Source: Pyrocephalus nanus (lineage: Eukaryota; Chordata; Aves; Passeriformes; Tyrannidae). Taken from it: 64,000 nucleotides of DNA. The stretch is taken from contig CM076259.1 in assembly GCA_038380795.1 (NCBI GenBank), positions 79,085,224 to 79,149,223 of the forward strand. Direction: 5' to 3'. A model generated the notes under the pieces. It made no database searches and was not told the origin of the DNA. It saw only the letters and a program-made list of their open reading frames with translations. Every line of letters starts with the position of its first letter. The stretch's first letter is position 1. Both the position numbers and the translations under genes were made by a program. Positions 26,906 through 44,111 of this stretch are shown in pieces.

Positions 26906-27745
26906 AGGATATTAACACTTTTGCAATGAACCAAAGAGATGGAAGTTAGTTTATATATTCCAGTGTCTAACTGAAGAGCGTAGCACAGGACAGTCCCTGG
27001 CAAAATCTCTGGTTCATGTCAGGGGAGAATCACAGTATGAACTGTGGGACTTGCACAGATGTTCTTAGTGCCATCATCAACTTGTAGACGCAGGGCTTGG
27101 CACTGGCCAAGTCTTTAATCTCAAACATATCAAATAGTACCTCCAGTCACCTTGACAAATGTTTTTCTAGCAGAATTTAGTATTCCAACTGACAATTCTA
27201 GCAGCACAAGTCTTAAAAAACAGACTGCAGTTAGGGTCTGTTGCTTCTATTTAAATATTTGCTGAGCTGTTGTTCTTTAAATTGTTGCTACAGCTACTTA
27301 GTTTCTCTCCACAGCATTATCAGTTATTAATACTATTTGTTTCTTCTTGTTTGAATGGTCCATGCTACAGGGATGAAGCATCTCTGGTGATGTCACAGCA
27401 GACATAGAAGCTCCTCACAGCCTTGGGAAAAAGAACCTCTGCATCATTTCAGCCTGGAGAGATGTGGGCTGGGCCCTACATGAGCTCCTGGAACAATTAA
27501 TAGTGATGCAGTGGCTAGAACACTGGTGGTGGCCCATGTCACTGTGGGGTAGGTGGAGGGTTGGCCTAGAAGTCACGTCTCCTGGCTGTCAGAGACACAT
27601 GGGATGGAAAACCTTGGAATAAGGCTGGGAGAGCTCCAGGTGGGGTGGGCAGGAGAAGTCTGAGGTGATAGAAAGTGACTGCTTTGGTTATTGGTTCTCA
27701 CCTCTTATTTCTGCACCACCCTCTATCTCCACACCCCATCAAGGT

Positions 27746-28150
27746 CCTAAAGGCAAATGGAAGTTCCCCACATTCAAAGACAAAGGCAAGTCTGCCTCAC
27801 GTACCTTCTCCCTACTCCATCATGGGCCTACAGGCATCTGGAAGCTCAGCACAAAGGGATATCCATGTCCACACCCTCTCTTCATCTCCAAATTCAATTA
27901 CTTCTCTACAGGCAGCTGGAAGCCCATCAGAGTCATGGGCAAAGGCAGCACTGTTACACCAACCATATCTGTACCCTACCATCCACGACCTCTGTAACCC
28001 ATCATGTTCCTACAGGTAGATGGAACCTACCCATGGCCATGGAGAATCACATCTCCACACCTCTGCACTGTGTCATTATCCTACAGGTAGTTAGAAGCTC
28101 CCCATAGCCATGGATGACAGTAACCTCTCCAGTATCCTCCATTTCTGTAT
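27746..28150. repeat. Degenerate minisatellite, unit ~71-81 bp, five recognisable copies
   Basis: A start word CCTACAGGCAGCTGGAAGC (with variants) recurs at 27746, 27827, 27905, 28009 and 28080, so spacings are 81, 78, 104 and 71 bp. Units share a following segment of the CCCCATAGCCATGG / CCATCATGGGC type and a C/T-rich second half (CTCCACACC, CATCATGTT). The 104-bp unit carries about 25 extra bases. Low stop density makes three overlapping open frames of 110-116 codons across the array; none resembles a protein family. Weak traces may extend left to about 27366 (CTACAGGGATGAAGC). The array lies 2.3 kb downstream of a NALCN exon, in intron. Confidence 0.75.
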
Positions 28151-30461
28151 ACCTTCGTAGCCACGCTGCCAACTAAAGAATCCTCGCAGCTGTGAACAGA
28201 GTAACCTTTTCACCACCCACCTGAGTATATAGAGTTCTTCAAAATAAAGGTTCTGATTCATGAGCCCATTGTCTGGGTCTTTCAAATTTGCCTGGGTTTG
28301 TTTTGTTATGTTTTGGTTTTTTTATAACCTTTTTGGGTGCTTCATTGTTGTCCTTGTTTCCTTTTATTCATGCATCTTAAATGTGTGTGTGTGTATGTGA
28401 TATGCAGATATATACAAATATACATTTATAAAGTGTACCTATGGATAAACTTGAGACCTGCCCAGAGGAACCTGGGTGATTGGAAGCCACCAGGTAGGTG
28501 GTACTTTAGGGATCCCTAGGAGCTGACTGCACAGGCCAGCACACAAACCACCTCACATTCCCACACTACTCCCACTAAAGTTCTGGCCCCTTTCTTGTGT
28601 CAGGAAAAACATTTATGCAGCTGAAGTGAGTCTGATCAATAACAAATCCTTTTCCCCTGCCAACCTTGATTCCATTCCCTGAACGAGTATAGCAATGGGG
28701 CAGGATAAGACTATCTACTTTCTGCAATTCTCTCATTATGATCTGATGCAGAATAAAAAACATCTATTTCTCAGAACATTTTAAAATCATTAGACCAACC
28801 TAGTATGTGTAGACTAGCAGTTAAAAAAAAAACCACAAAAAAGTCCTACAGCACATATTTACATTTATGAATGCAGAAGTATCTAATGCATAGAAATTTC
28901 AAATTATACAAATCAAGTCTTAATGCTCAAGTCTTATATCCATCAGTACCTGATATTTAAAAGTTAGAGTGTGTAAATAGGAACAGAAATCCCCTTGTCT
29001 CCCTGTTGACAATACCAACATCAATATAGCTTCTTTGTCAATAGAGACAGTAATGCCATGAAGGCTAAACTTCCTAATGGAAATTGGGACATGGACTTTA
29101 TATAGTTTTTGGACTATTGAACTAATGGACTCTTCATGGACTTCATACAGTTTAATGTCAGAATCAGCACTAAAGCATTGTTTTAGAGCTTCCCCTATAT
29201 TACAAGGGCATGAAGAATGAGAAGAAAACTGCCAGTTGAGTTGCAATTATAAAAAGTTGAAATACCCACTGATGCATGATGTTTATGTCCACTGAAACAC
29301 AATTTACTGTGTGTTCACCTGATTCCTATAAGTGGCAAAAATGCAATACTATGGACAAAGGCAGACCAGGTAACTCAGATGGCATCTTAACTTTCATATG
29401 GAGTTTTTTTCACTCTGAGTTCAGCGACATTTTATCCATATACATGAGACTGTTACTTGAGAACACCACAAGTTATGTTCTTGTTGCTGTCAAAATCAAG
29501 AATTAAATTTGGGAAGAGGAATTATCCATTAAGACATATGCTATAATCAAATATATGGCAGTGGTTTGGCAAAGCAGAGATATTTGAGAATGAACAGCTT
29601 TTGTAGGGGATTGAAGTAGCTTGCCAGCTTAGAGTTCAGCAACGTACATGCTGCCAACAAGCGTGTGTATTTTAGTTGACACATTAAACCAAACATAACC
29701 AAATCTGCCAGAAAATACCAGGCTATCAGATTGCTATAGTAGATTTGACTTTCTACTCTGAAGTTAGTTTGCTTATCCTAAAATGATATTATTTAACTTG
29801 CAAATAAAAATTTGAGCTGCTGTACAGTGCTCTGTACTAAAAATGGATTTATAAAAAACTTACTTAGTCTTGATTTATTTAAACAATTTGGATAGAGTTT
29901 TACAAATTCACTTATATCCAAGTAAGAATATTAAATCTGGAAGTTTCAAACACTGTATGGCTCAATACCTACATCCATCTTCCCCCTTATTCTGTGAGCC
30001 TATTTGCACCACTGAAAAGGAGAAATTAGGTACTTCTGTGTTTATTACGATTAGTCATGCTTCTTGGCATGTGCCATTGTATTTTGCATTTAATAAGCAA
30101 GCATTTCTGTTGTGAATACCCTAGAAATGGAAACCATTTGTATATAAATTCTGAGAGATAAAAGATGATTAATTATTTTATTTTATATTTGAAATTCTTA
30201 AATCTTTCTCTCATGAACACACAAAACAGAGCCTTTGTAAGGAATGGATTTTTCTAATCCTCTCCCTTTGGGTATGGTAGATATATTTTTGTTGATCTGT
30301 GATTTTCAAGAACAAGTCTACACTGCAGAAAGCAATGAATTTTATTTAAAAAAAAAAAAAAGATGACTAAAACGATTGTAGCTATTTTTCCCTGCAGTCT
30401 CCTTATGGCAATATTTGAGTGGTGCTGGTTACACATACTGATTTATTAAAAAGCAATGTCA

Positions 30462-33579
<3,118 letters not shown>

Positions 33580-36500
33580 TCATGAATCCTCCCTGAAAGT
33601 TTTCAGTATCAGCAAACAATAAACTTTTAATCATTCTATTTTCCTTTTTTTTCTAAAGGGTGTCTGCTCTCCTCTCCTCCTTCAAAGAGAAGTTTTTCTG
33701 CTGCATTTACACATTTCTTCCCTTTGAAACTGAATATGAATTGTTTTTGTAAGAGGCCAGACTGACTCCTTTCTCTTACTGGACGCAAGTGCACAATCCC
33801 TTAGATGGGGTCACTGGCAAATGTCTCCAAAGGCAGAATTTGTCCCATCAATGTGACTTCAGCAGCTTCCCTGAGAAAAGGCAGATTCAATTAAAACTCT
33901 CAGGATCAACATTCAGTAGGTGAAAAAAATCTCTTTTAATATCGGCAGCACTGAGTAAGCAGCAATACACCAAGAAGGTGCCTGATGCTAGCAAACACAG
34001 TTAAGCACCTACAGCAAGCTACTGAACAGTTTTGAAACTCAGGTGGGTAGCTGCATTAAGATACAAGTGTTGCCTTAAAAAAGCATTTCTAAGTTGAGCT
34101 TCCTATATCACTCTGTGGAGGGGGAGAGAAGATGAAAGGAAAGTTATGAGAGGCTTATGTGTGCAGAAACCACTTTTGATTAAAAGCTATACAGTTACTT
34201 ATTTTAAACTTTGGATCCAAACTCAACCTAATGTCTGAGTGATAATAGTCTTCAGCCAGTTTGTCCTTCTTCCTTATCTCTGCAATGAAAGCTTCAAACT
34301 ACAGACTGGTTAGGGCTTGTTCGGCATTCTTGTTTGAAGTAATTTTTTGTTCAGAGAAGAAACACAATTAAACTGTGAAATTAAACTGTGAAATCTCACA
34401 AGCTGCTGTGAAATCACAGAATTGTCCTACAGCCACCCGCTCGCTCTGCTTCACTACTGCTTCATTTCATGAAATGTCTTGGATAAAAGACAGAGAGCGT
34501 GAGGAGCAGTGCCCTTAGCAAAACGTAGCAGCTGCTAGCAACACAAAGATAGAAAGCTGACTATCTGATCCTCTTCGCAGAGAAAGGAGGAGTTCTGGTC
34601 AGAAATTTCAGAGTCCATGAGTTTCCCAAAAAAATCACACCAGCCTATAAGCTCCTATTGATTTCACAGCATCTACATCGCAGTCTGCTAATAAAAATGG
34701 GATGAACCTGGAAGCGGTTTTGCCTCAGGGTGTCCCTTTGCAGATAAATCTTCACTGATAAGAGGAGGCAGGAATGAATAGGTTTTTTTCTATATGAACT
34801 CAAACCTTTGATATGTTGGTGTTGAATGGTTAAGATGGGCATGGTGAGTAGGCAAAACCGTTAATCCTTTCTGTTAATTTTTCTAGTTATTTGATTCCTT
34901 CCTATTTACTGCATAGGCTCTGAGTACCAAGGAAGAGAAATAAAAGTAAAAGGAAAGGAAAAGCATTCAAGCATAATTCAAGCAAAGCCCTTTCCATTTC
35001 TTCAGAAGAGTGAGTGGTCTCTATCAATACCGAAATATTCATCAGTGATTATTTCATGGGTATTTTGCATTTCAAAAATTCAAAAAGTAATGGTTCAATT
35101 GTCTAATAATATACTGTTGCTGAACTGATTAAATTATTGAACAAAACAGTGCTGTTGAGGACAGGCAGAGATTAAAGAAAAAAATGGAATCTATTAAAAG
35201 TTGCTGGCTAGGAAACTGTCATTAGTCATTACCAATGGGAAAGTCACAGTGCAGATCAGTAAAATAGAGGGGATGTCATGCAAAGTATTTATAACACATC
35301 ACTGGGCCATCTGCCACAGTAAAGCAATACTGTGAATGGACAAAAATGCACAATTAGCCCAATTAAAATAATATGTGTTCATCTGTGACACTAAAGTAAA
35401 CACATATTTAGTGTATAACTGGTAGAGGTGTTCTTAAGGCTATTAGAAAGCAATCACTCTAATGAATATACATTCTTGCTTTACATATGTGACTAGAAAA
35501 TGATAAAGCTTTCATTACTGATGCCAGGAACCATGCTGTTAAATATCTCTGTAAATACTCCTTCAACTGGATCCAGAATAAAGCATGACAGTAAGGGATT
35601 CAACACCATGAAATGTTTTGCTTTCAAAAAGAAGAGTAATTCTTAGTTAACATCTGCCTTAGTGCATGTTTTTGCTCTTCCAAAAGTTACAATTAAAGAC
35701 AATCAGCAACCAATTCCATTTTTTCTGATTATTTATTTAATATTTGACTACATCTTCCTAAAGCCAATGAGTAAGTTATTAAAAGACTCTCACAGCAACA
35801 TGCTCTGTTTTTCTCAACATGTTCAAAGCCATATGGAGGGAGAGAAAGTATCAAAATTTTAAGTGATGGTGGGATACGTCCCAAAAAACCAAACATGGGG
35901 ATGCTGCCATGTATGAAACCTAACATATGTCCTTCATATCAAATGGCAATTTTCTCTTTTTCCACAGATGTCAGTATTCAATCAGTGACATTGTGCCTTC
36001 TTCTACTAGTTCAAAGGGTTTAAGTAATGACAGCATAGTGCTAGGAGTCCCATGGTTAGGGCAGATGAGAGCGTATATCTCTCTGTAGTTTGTGTAACAG
36101 CAGGAACATGGGTGTCATGGGGCACAAGGGCTTGAAAACCTGCAGAGCCTGGCTATTCAATCTGCAGCAGGCCCCGTTACTTCAAAACCTCTTGTCAATG
36201 TCCTCAAAAATCAGATCATGATTCATGCAATACAACTACAGACATCAGTGAGACATTTCAGTCACGAAAAGGCTTTGAATCATGAAGAGGGTTAAACACA
36301 TGGTTGTTATGACACTGCTCATCAGTTTCAGCATGTTGGCATGGGCAACTTGCAGCATTTGAGAGTAGGATTTGAACATCTGCATCTAAAATATTGTTAG
36401 ATGTTAGTAAAGAAAAATATCTAGCAAATAGTTATGATATTTTTTCCATTTGTTCCGGCAGATGGCTAAACCTTGGTTAATTTATCGTGAACTTTCTGAT

Positions 36501-37784
36501 GACAAAGGAGGTAAAATAAAGTTACAAGCTTTGAAATTTTTGTGTTTCAGTGCTTTTGTTTGAACTTGTCTAATAAATTTCACATTCTGATGTAACAATA
36601 AAAACAATTCCTTTAATCCCAATGACAGTTAATCATAAAAAGGAAGGAAAACACTTGCCAGTAGAGATTAAAGCTACATAAATCAATAGCATAACGTGTA
36701 TCAATCTCAAAATATTGCTTTTATCAAAGCAATAAACAGTTCTACCTTTGGAAATGTTTTACAACTGTAAATGGTCATTATCAAAACAAAAAGAAAAAAA
36801 GTTCAGAAAATGAAAGATTTAGTGAAATATTGGAAAAGAGATTGAATCTTAATCAATTTATATGACATTTTCCCTTGCTTCATACTGTATAGAAGAGAAG
36901 ACAGCACTTAGAGACAAACTGTACCCATATTCATATTAGGTATCCGGGCATTCAGCACCAAAATGAAGGGGGCTTAGGTCTTGTTCACTACATGTTTTTC
37001 TCAAAACCCTATTTTTTATACAACTAATGAATATAGAAGGTATTTACTTTTTAAGAAAGGACTCATAATTGACAGAACAATAGTATCATTATGCATTTTA
37101 CACACTGTATTTATATTTATGCATATTTTGTAAACACAGGATTTTCTGCTTGTTTCTGTGACTGTGTGATACCCCCATGCTCTGTGAAATAATTTCTTTC
37201 TATAATCAACTCATTCTGCAAATGGATATAATGAAAAAAAGAGTGGATTGAATAATGCTGCAGTTTTTTAATGTCAGAATTAAAGGAGCAGATCTAAAAG
37301 ATCACATGGAAAATTAACTGAATCTGGAAACAGAATCCTTTCCTCCTAACTCTATGTTGCATTCTTGCTTCTTGGTTCAAAACCCTATCTTATTTGAGGA
37401 AGAGAATATATGGTGCTGAGGAGTTGTCTCTTATTAATTATTATCTTTGTGCTATGTGATTTGTAGCTATACCAAGTGAGAATTGAAAACTAGCCTTAGA
37501 TATGCATTACTTCAGCAATTTCTGCATGTGTAATTTGTGTTTATTGACTACCTTGATGTCAGTTTTCTTGTGACTACTGTGAAGCCACAGAGAAAGAGAA
37601 TTTACAGGAGGGCCACTTAATGGGAAAAAAAATAGAAAAAAAAATCTGGGTCTTTTTTTTTTCCTTTTTTAATTAGGAACCATTCAGGCAAGTAAAAATG
37701 CAAGCTTAAAAGATTATCTACTGTCAGCCATGAAATGCCTCCCATGCCAGGCAGGGACACTCTCCTTACACTAACTATACAGCA

Positions 37785-37875
37785 GCCGCTAGATGGAGGT
37801 CGTGCACCTCGAGCACATCTGGAACATCAGGCAGCGGCGGAGCGCCCACCCCGCAGAGAGCAGGCTGTGACAACC
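37785..37875. promoter_or_regulatory. CpG cluster with CTCF-like motif (candidate)
   Basis: In otherwise CpG-poor intron, about nine CpG fall in roughly 90 bp (GCCGCT, GTCGTG, CTCGAG, GGCGGAGCGCC, CCCGCAG, CCCGGTG). At 37785-37800 the word GCCGCTAGATGGAGGT fits the CTCF core consensus CC-R-S-Y-AG-R-K-GG-C-R-S-Y at all but one position (A for C). It lies about 4.2 kb upstream, in gene sense, of the pore exons. Binding is inferred only from the motif. Confidence 0.45.
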
Positions 37876-40508
37876 TCCCGGTGAGCCAGCAAAAGGATTG
37901 ATTTTCCTATTTGCCAGCAAAACTAAGCCGCCTTCTGGCAGGTGCTGCTGTCTAATTTCAATCTGTTGTGCTGCATACTGAAAGACAGTCTTCCTTAACA
38001 TGGCTCTGTGATTGATCTGTCCATAAAGCAATGACCTCTCGCTTAGCTACAGAAATGTTATCATGCCTGTTTCTATCCCTGCTCACTTTCACTCATAAAT
38101 TCACAAAGCTGAATGTTTCTGCAGGGCATGGATTTTCCAAGTGAGCAGTCAGCTTTTAATTTACGCCTTATCTTTCACTATCAAGGTATTTGTAAAACAC
38201 TGCATGCAGTCCAGGTTTTCCAGTTGTCTTACACTACTGCTTTGGTGAAACTAGAAGGGAACAAAAATTGCCCAGAAATGCAAGGACAAAGTTGTTAACA
38301 CTTCTGGGAAGCAGCTGGCAGACAGGACTGAAATCAACAAAAAGATCAAATTCAGCATGGCTTCATGGAGGTTTGCTTCTTCCTTGCATCTGAGTGAGTG
38401 ATCTATTTTACTCTCCCAAAACTGAGTCCCACCAGCCAGCGTGCCAGCCAGCAGAAGCGAAGAGGAAAAGAAGAAAGCCAAAACATGCCAATGTTCTGCT
38501 TCTCTGTTGAAACCTCAATCCCCGTGCCATACTTCTGTGTCTGAGCTGTGGAAAAGACCTATTTACAACAGCAGAAAAAACGTACTGTCATTCCAAACAC
38601 AGTCTTTTAACCCTTGTTAAGTGTAGTGACTTCAACAAACAGAAGCAATGTCTTACCGAACCTTCACTTTGAAAATCTGTTCCCTTAAAAGAAGATTAAG
38701 AATACAATTTTTCTCAGTCTTTTCCATATTAGAAAAGGCTACAGAGACTGTACACATAAAAGCACCAAAAAGGAGATAAAGAACATTGCAAATACAAGTG
38801 CTAGGATCAATGCAATCTGACCTACAGACTTAGTAACAGCTAGGAAGTCAGTCAACTTCCAGAAAAAAAATTATGGACTTGGCTGCACTGTTTGGAAGTA
38901 TTTTAGAAACATGTTTAATATTCAGAAGAGGCAGCTTACTGATATGAATGTAGCAAAGTTGGCATATGTAGTGACTGCACAGGATAAACAAGAGCATGGC
39001 AGTCCATGTTTAATTATACCATTAATGTCTTATGTGTGATAATGCTTGAGCTCCTTGATATAATATTTTATGCTTTGAAAAGAGAAATCTGCTTTACATT
39101 TGTGAACAAGTCCAAGGTGTAAACAGAGAGGAACACTCTTCAGAGTGACTTTATGTGTACTTGTTTATGGATCTTTAGCCAGACTAACATTTATATTTGC
39201 TTTTCTTTAATACTTTTTTGATTAAAGTGCTCCTTAGCTATATGTTCACAAATAACTTAGCAAATAGGGATCCAAAATGTCAGCAGAGCTCATAAGCTGG
39301 CTTTATGTGCTGAAATACTGTCTGCATTTTTCTTTTGGCAATTACACAGCTAGTAGGGCTAATATACTTTCTCTCTTATAATCACTTTTGTGTGTGTGGC
39401 AACTTTGCAAAATTTACTGGCAGTTTTTAAGGATAAAGGAAATGCTGAACTGTGAATTGTTCACACCTCACACACAGCTACCTGGAAGCTCTCCATCACA
39501 GTCAACACTCCCACCTCTACTTTGCCCTAGAGAGTATTTTTAAGGATACAACTTTTCTCAGATCTCTGGGCTCTTGTCCTCAACAGAATGGGCAGAGCTT
39601 CAAACTGAAGCGTGGAAGTAGGACACTACCATAGCCGTGCTTGTCCTTATCAATCTGTAATAATACTCCTTTTCCAGATCTAGAAACCAAGAATACAGAA
39701 ATCCCTAGACCCTGGTTTAAAGAGTGACAAATGCTGTGAAGATGGGCCTTCTACCACCTCAGCCTTTCCAAAGAAATGCTTCTGATTTCAAGTACAGTCA
39801 TAGTAGAGTAAATGACTGTTAAAGTAAATGTTATGACAAATACATGTAACATAAAAAATGTTCAGTGGAAGAAACTCTATAATTTACTAGCTTATTCCTT
39901 TGAAAATGAACCATCTTTTTATAGGAGTGTTACTTCTTTTAAAGTGCATTATATATGTAGCTGTCTTTAAAACTATGCAGCAAAAGTGACAGTCCAGAAT
40001 TCAAAATTTAGAAAATCCCAAAAATAGTTACATCTAAAATTTAATAAACATTTTAAGGGTTATCATATTAAAAAGACAAATTAAAGACAATTTCTTAGTA
40101 CAGATACTATGTATTTAGATTGTTATTCAGCCATATATTAAATGCTGGGAATGACTATTAAAAACAAGGTAGTGATAGATTCCTTTGTTAGAGAGTAAAA
40201 AAAAGTATGCAAATCTTCCTTGGTGCAAGAGGTGCAACATGTAAATTTAGCACTGACTTTCATACATTGCTAATTAAAACTACTCACCTGTTGCATGAGC
40301 TTTCCCAAGTCACAGAGCAATCTAACTGATTTTAAGTACAGTCATGAAACAGCAAAGCTAGCATGCATCATAGTATCAAATAATTTTCTTACTTGATAAA
40401 AAATATATCTGCTTTGTAATATTTGCTTTGAAAGAATTATGAAACAATGAAACCATAGAACATACTCATATAGTTACATTTCCATGTCTAAGTGACCATT
40501 ATGATATT

Positions 40509-40994
40509 TGACCTGGTTTTGGCTGGGATGGAGTTAGTTTTCTTTCTAGTAGCAGGTACAGTGCTGTGGTTTGGATGTAGGATGAGAATAATAACACACT
40601 GAAAACACACTGATGTTTTAGCTGCTGCTGTGCAATGCTTACCCTGGGTCAAGATCTTTTCTGATCTCACTACACCCCATCAGTGAGCAGGCTTGGGGTG
40701 CACAAGGAGTTGGAAAGGGACATAGCCAGGACAGCTGATCCCAACAGACCATGGGGATATCCCATACAATATGGCATTATTCTCAGCATACAAATTGGGA
40801 GAAAAGCTGGTTGGGGGCTGCTGCTGCTGCTTGGGAACTGGGTGGGCATCGGTCAGCTGGTCATTTTTCTCTTATCTCAACCCAGGAATTTTCTTACTTT
40901 TACCCTTCCAATTCTCTCTCCCATCCCACAGGGGACAGGAAATGAGGGATTGACTCTGTGGTGCTTAGTTGCCTGTTGGGATTCAAACATGACA
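40509..40994 (+). mobile_element. Solo LTR of an avian endogenous retrovirus, second family
   Basis: It begins TGACCTGGTTTTGGCTGGGA and TGGAGTTAGTTTTCTTTC, with internal words CTGCTGTGCAATGCTTACCC, GGGGTGCACAAGGAGTTGG and GGATATCCCATACAATATGG. It then has CTTATCTCAACCCAGGAATT, TTCCAATTCTCTCTCCCATC, and ends GTGCTTAGTTGCCTGTTGGG then ATTCAAACATGACA. This matches, as I recall it, a common avian LTR family with TG...CA ends. Flanks ATATT (40504-40508) and ATACT (40995-40999) look like a 5-bp target-site duplication with one mismatch. The middle is shorter than the family's usual form, so an internal deletion is likely. No retroviral coding sequence is present. It is antisense to NALCN. Confidence 0.85.
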
Positions 40995-43139
40995 ATACTT
41001 TACCCAAGAGTAGAGTTAAATAAGTAGAACAACTCTAAGCTTTACCATGAGAGATCATTATATCAAGTCTTGAGTTTGGTCAGCTAGTAGCAACTGTCTC
41101 AAAAGCAGGAAACTGTGTGGAAGCAATAAAAATGCACTACAGAAAAAGAAGAAGCTGAACAGATGAAAACCTGGGAAACCTGGAGATGCAGTAAGAACCT
41201 AAAACCGCACGCATATTTGGGAAATATGGATTACAAGAAATTGCCTGACACGAATAGAGCATTTCCTGAGTGGTATTTCTCTGAAAAATCAGAGAAGTTC
41301 AATACAAAAAAACCTTAAGAGAAAAACCAGACTACCACAGTCCATAAAGAAAATCATAAAAAATATGATGTCCAGAAACTGCTAAAAAAGATCTTGCAAG
41401 TACCTACAACAGCGAATTTTATTGGACCTTCACAACAATGTATTTCCTCATTTCCAGGTTGCAGTGCATTCTCTTCATCCTGAAGTTTCAAACAGTCCAA
41501 ACAATCATCAATTAAGAAAACCTTACTGAACAAATATGTAACAAAGTGAAGAATCTCCTCACCCTCAGCATAGATTTAAGAGAAGAAGAGGACCAAAGAA
41601 AGCTTGAAATTCACTCTACAAAACCCAAGCTGGTAACTGTTTGTGAAATAATTGTTACTCATTGGTCTGACAACGAGTAACAGCAGGCTAGGTACTCTGG
41701 TAGACAGGAAGGTATTGAAGGAGGAAATTCCACAGTATATCATTTCAACAGCTTATGAAGGCTGTTTTTATTTATTCTTTTTTACGGGTAGGAGAAACAA
41801 CCATTTAAGTGAACCTAGAAAATCAAAGCTATTGTTTGGCCCTAAAGTTCTATTTCAGTTTCTCTGCATTGTAGGCACTTCTCTGAGGATGTACTTTCTC
41901 TCTTAAAATGAAGAGATTAGCCCCTTTCTCTTGAATGGATAAAATTTTCAAAAGTAGTTGCATGAGATTTTACCATAATCAGTTGTAAAAAGGCTGTCAT
42001 CTTAAATAAGATGTTTTAAAAAATCCCTGTCCAAAGAATCCTAATTTGATTTGCTCTGCTATAGTGCATGTCTGAACAACATTTTATTCTTTTATGTATA
42101 AAAGTTTCACCAAAAGACAACAGTAGAAAATCCCACCGAACAAGACCTGCTGAGTGTTCAGTGAACAGAAATAAGACAGTAACAGCACTCAGATAAATGT
42201 ATTTCTGTCAAAAAAAAGACTAGACAGTAAAGCTGGTGAAGGAGACATTATAAACCCAGATAGGTTAGAAATCTCATTAGCCTCCACACATTGGAATAAC
42301 AAGTGTAAATATACAGTGTCAAATGCATCTTAAGAGACTAGTCAAACTGAAGAAACAATATCTTCTCTTCCTAAATTGGAGAAAGGAGCTCTATGATTGA
42401 CTGTTACAAGAAAACCCAAATGGCATTCACTCTGACTTGTTTATTAATGAAATAAGGACTCTCTGGTGCCTTTTACATGCCACTAGAAGTAAAACAATTT
42501 ACCTACTTTGTTGATGTGAGGTTTGCCCACTAGCCTCATACATCCAGTTAGAGGGAGTGCAGAGACACAGAGAAGTGGTTTAGTGTGCTGAACCCCACAG
42601 TATCTTTGTTAGATAAGCACATTGTTAATTCTGTTTCAGAGAAGGCTGTATTACGTTAGAGACTCAGACTCCCCTCAAATAGCAACACAACCAATGTCTA
42701 AGATGTGACTATCCAAAGATTTCTGATTTCAAAAGAACTAGGTGTAAAAAGAGAAAGAACCTGGTATTTTTTTAATAAAAATCATACATGGATGTCAGCA
42801 AAAATATACATCAACTTTTTTCCTCTCCTTCAGAAAACAAAATATTGAATTGAAAAGAAAACCTATTCTTGTAACATCTGACTCCTTTTATTCTTAACTG
42901 TCTAAAAGAAAGTGTTTGCATGACCAGAGATCTACTGGTTATTGAAAGAATTCTTGGAAGACTAGCACTAATAGACTAGCCAGCTGGCAGGATTATTATG
43001 AGACGAAAATCAAAACCACTGGCAAGAAAAGCTGTATAAACTGCCAGGTATTTCTCGGGACAGAGAACGTCCAGAGTTTTAATATATTATGTTTAAACAT
43101 TGTTTTCAATATTATCTCCTTCCTCAGAAATCCTTTCAT

Positions 43140-43340
43140 TGAATCACAGAATCAGATGGGTTGGAAAGGACCTCTGAGATCATCAAGTCCAACCCTTGAT
43201 CCACTACCACCACAGTTACTAGACCATAGCATTGAATGCCACATCCAGTCTCTTCTTAAACACTTCCAGGGATGGAGAATCCACCACCTCCCTGGGCAGC
43301 TTTCTGATCTTTATGCACTACTGAAAATAGTTCCACACAC
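43140..43340 (-). mobile_element. CR1 LINE fragment, 3' end
   Basis: It begins GAATCACAGAATCAGATGGG, then TTGGAAAGGACCTCTGAGAT, CATCAAGTCCAACCCTTGAT, TCTTCTTAAACACTTCCAGG and ACCACCTCCCTGGGCAG. It is minus-sense and well preserved; the right edge is uncertain. It is the only clear CR1 in the 29-kb intron. Confidence 0.92.
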
Positions 43341-44111
43341 CCGTAACAGAAAGTTCCTGGATTTCTCTCTGTCAAATCAATGATTATTTTTTTCCCTCAG
43401 ATAAGCCTTTTTCTTTTTTTTCCCTGCATTAAGTTTACCTGCAAAGATGTTTATTCTTTGTGTAGGTGTGTGTCAGCTCTGTGCTTTGACTCAAATCTGC
43501 ATTAATTCCTTATAGACTTATGATATTTAATTTTTTTCTTCAAAGCTTTTTACTAAAGTAGAAAATGTGGCATTTTGTACTGATATACATGAACATGTGG
43601 TTTTTAAAAAAAAGGACTGTGCATGAAAAAGAAGTTTTGGCATTGCTTAGTAAAGCAGTTTCACACAAAATACAGATCAGATCCAGTCCTAGCAATTTTT
43701 TCTCAAAGGATGAGCTAAACAGACTTCATTTTCCATATGAAAATTAATTTCAGTGGGTGAAATGAAATCAGAACTTTTGGATCTGAAGGTGCAAAAAAGT
43801 GCTATCTGTAAATTCAGGGCTGATTTTCTGCATGCCATTTACTTCACAGTGACTACCTCTTTGCCTACGCTTTAATTTTAAAACAACCTGACTTTGGAAG
43901 TCTATCCACTCCCTTCACTGAAGTCAAAGGCAACACTAAAAGCATACATAAGGACAGTTACTGCTGGACATTATAAACATGTTATCCTCAGTAATGTGTC
44001 TACAAGTCCTACCACGACTTGGGTAGAAATTCTGTGTGTTACACTATGTTCTCATATTTTTCAGAACAAGAAACAAATCCCAATCCTTATCTGGAACCTC
44101 TGCTAGCACAT

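Noticed and set aside
27665..28107. Three overlapping plus-strand open frames of 110-116 codons.
   Set aside because: They are explained by the minisatellite: the units lack stops in several frames at once, and the frames share no recognisable protein.
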